From Chara braunii (lineage: Eukaryota > Streptophyta > Charophyceae > Charales > Characeae): DNA of 30,264 bases. Each line of letters opens with the position of its first letter. The stretch's first letter is position 1. The notes beneath the pieces are model-generated. The model did not search any database and was not told the DNA's origin. It saw only the letters and a program-made list of their open reading frames with translations. A program made the position numbers and the translations under genes. The DNA is taken from the NCBI GenBank assembly GCA_003427395.1, contig BFEA01000004.1, positions 2,930,150-2,960,413 of the forward strand, read 5' to 3'. Of this stretch, positions 28,919 through 30,264 are shown in pieces.

Positions 28919-28993
28919 CTTGATTTGAACCTGGTCGCTTGATTTGAACCTGGTCGCTTGATTTGCACCTGGTCACTTGATTTGAACCTGGTT
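28919..28993 (+). repeat. 19-bp minisatellite, four units
   Basis: cttgatttgaacctggtcg is repeated four times in tandem with one or two changes per unit. Confidence 0.95.
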
Positions 28994-29403
28994 TGACTCT
29001 GAGAGTTTGGTCGTTTAATCGTTAATGCACGGCGCAAAGGTGCATGGTTGATTGATCGTGTTCATGCAAGAACAACGTGCGGGTGGGCAAAAATTGTACG
29101 ACCTCTGTCAGTACCACCGTTCCACGGCATAACCACACAGGTGACACAGCACGGACTCATGAGTCATGGCTTCAAGTTGACATTGCTGGCGGCAGTGCTC
29201 TCTTTTTCCCTCCGTGTGTCATATTTGCATTTTAGTGTAATGGGGACGTGAGGCGGCACCTTCGGTGCTGCCGACTACGGAGTATGGTGCACTTCGACTT
29301 GTACAATTCTAAGAGACTTTCCCTCAGTTTATGTCAGGTTGGAATTCTATATAATCCGAAAGAGCTGCCCAGAAGAATTTGAAGCACTTCCTTGAGGAAT
29401 TGG

Positions 29404-29658
29404 TCAATTTGGTCCCCCAGTCCTCGTGTCACGAAAAAAGTGCTGCTTGTCAATTTGTTTTGCTAGAATAGAGACTCCTATGTCACAAATGGGAAATTGG
29501 TTCTTGATAATTTTGATGCCTTGCTCCTGAACAGATTGTGCTGACATAGCAATTGAACAATTATGGTTGAGGCACCAGGCTGTTGGGCTTGGGGTGGCAG
29601 GCTGGATTCCGTGGAGGGCCAGACTCAGGAAAATGACGTGATGATAGGTGATATACAC
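29404..29658 (-). CDS. Unrecognised short ORF, possible exon
   Basis: An 84-codon minus-strand open frame with mixed, non-repetitive composition (CLNHNCSIAMSAQSVQEQG, then FPICDIGVSILAKQIDKQ). No domain is recognised and there is no second copy in the window for comparison. It could be an exon, a fragment of a mobile element or chance. Bases 28994-29403 before it hold nothing recognisable. Confidence 0.2.
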   Translation of the reverse strand: MYITYHHVIFLSLALHGIQPATPSPTAWCLNHNCSIAMSAQSVQEQGIKIIKNQFPICDIGVSILAKQIDKQHFFRDTRTGGPN

Positions 29659-29750
29659 CTAACAGTGAAGCAATTGTGCTGGTGCAGTTTATTTCTTAAA
29701 TGAGACTGTCGACAGACTCAACACGTACCAAGGATTGCCAGGCTACGAAT

Positions 29751-29843
29751 CCCCTGCGGCGGCGGACAAGCGCAGCCAAGTTCGCAGCCGCGGACGCGTC
29801 CGTGCGGACGCGCAGCTTTGGCGCCACGTGGCGGCCGCAGGGG
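29751..29843. repeat. GC-rich inverted repeat
   Basis: Arms CCCCTGCGGC (29751-29760) and GCCGCAGGGG (29834-29843) enclose 73 bases of very GC-rich sequence that itself contains the palindrome GGACGCGTCC. It could be a small fold-back element; no flanking duplication was identified. Confidence 0.6.
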
Positions 29844-29985
29844 AGGGGGGTTTGGGATTCTGGAAGCGCCATTGGGTGGCGCATCCGCTGCCCCACCCCC
29901 CCACACAAAAAAAATTGAAACAAAAACCAACTTTTGGTTGGGGGGTTTGGGCTGCCGCGCGTCTTTTTTTTGTTTTTTTTTTCCG

Positions 29986-29987
<2 letters not shown>

Positions 29988-30023
<36 letters not shown>

Positions 30024-30109
30024 CGATGTTGCTTTTTCTTTTTGTTGTTGATTGATTGATTGATTGATTGGTGGGGGAGGGGTCGCCCCGCCCCCCCGCC
30101 ACCAACCAC

Positions 30110-30148
<39 letters not shown>
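29988..30148. repeat. (TTGA)n and (CA)n microsatellites
   Basis: TTGA tetramers at 29988-30023 and 30049-30070 are separated by a T-rich spacer, and a CA tract lies at about 30107-30148. Open frames across them read as Ser-Ile-Asn-Gln or Cys-Val repeats and are artefacts. Confidence 0.95.
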
Positions 30149-30151
<3 letters not shown>

Positions 30152-30190
30152 GTGAATATTTCAACGTTCCAGCGGTAGATTCGATCGATT

Positions 30191-30264
30191 TTGCTCATCC
30201 TTTCGATGGAAGTTGTGCGAGGCCAGCCGCGGCCTCGTGCAACTTCCATCGAGAGGATGAGCAA
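30191..30264. ncRNA. 74-nt near-perfect hairpin at the window end
   Basis: Arms of 34 bases (30191-30224 and 30231-30264) pair fully around a 6-nt loop (agccgc). The only three non-Watson-Crick positions are all G-U pairs in RNA. The size and pairing suit a microRNA or hairpin-siRNA precursor, but the right arm stops at the last base of the window, so the true stem may be longer and a transposon palindrome is equally possible. Confidence 0.4.

Noticed and set aside
28919-28993. Regularly spaced repeats suggesting a CRISPR array
   Set aside because: The 19-bp units are directly adjacent with no spacers, and the window is eukaryotic.

Overview
The window looks like nuclear DNA of a streptophyte green alga, most probably a charophyte such as Chara. 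This rests on the alga-type Penelope-like element, the LTR retrotransposon with a plant initiator-Met-tRNA primer site, the abundant (GT)n/(GA)n/(TTGA)n microsatellites and the lack of compact intronless genes. The species is an inference from recalled protein families; no search was run. There are no operons and no complete, intact cellular gene.

Layout. The backbone is one duplicated unit present twice in the same orientation: copy 1 is about 48-12196 and copy 2 about 12251-28415, with a 54-N gap between them. The unit is a poly-T start, a GC-rich block, a SINE-like stretch with tRNA-type A/B boxes on the minus strand, a long region rich in microsatellites, and one exon-like 200-base segment resembling the C-terminal part of a CAP/SCP domain. 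Each copy was later split by a different retroelement, so each copy records the empty site of the other's insertion.

Copy 1 carries a Penelope-like element (about 109-5769) flanked by a 10-bp target duplication. It has long direct pseudo-LTRs. Its coding region begins with a CCHC-knuckle/coiled-coil protein, followed by a GIY-YIG endonuclease, a CxC motif and a reverse transcriptase with all main motifs. This endonuclease-first order is that of the Naiad/Chlamys clade. The copy is dead, with several stops and at least two frameshifts.

Copy 2 carries a large LTR retrotransposon on the minus strand (about 12492-23230). Its LTRs are about 2.72 kb, the primer-binding site matches initiator tRNA-Met, and it encodes Gag with a CCHC knuckle. 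Protease, RT and RNase H are missing, only an HHCC integrase fragment remains, and one or two non-retroviral ORFs lie downstream. Each LTR also holds a roughly 200-codon reading frame broken differently in the two copies.

The right part (28416-30264) has no recognised gene. It holds a 19-bp minisatellite, GC-rich inverted repeats, (TTGA)n and (CA)n tracts, and a 74-nt hairpin at the very end of the window.

Most notable: the endonuclease-first Penelope-like element with a gag-like N-terminus; a hammerhead-ribozyme core at 28045-28081 present only in copy 2; the LTR-encoded ORF; the terminal hairpin whose only mismatches are G-U pairs; and a Nextera mate-pair junction adapter left in the assembly at 24713-24748, which makes the surrounding join artificial.
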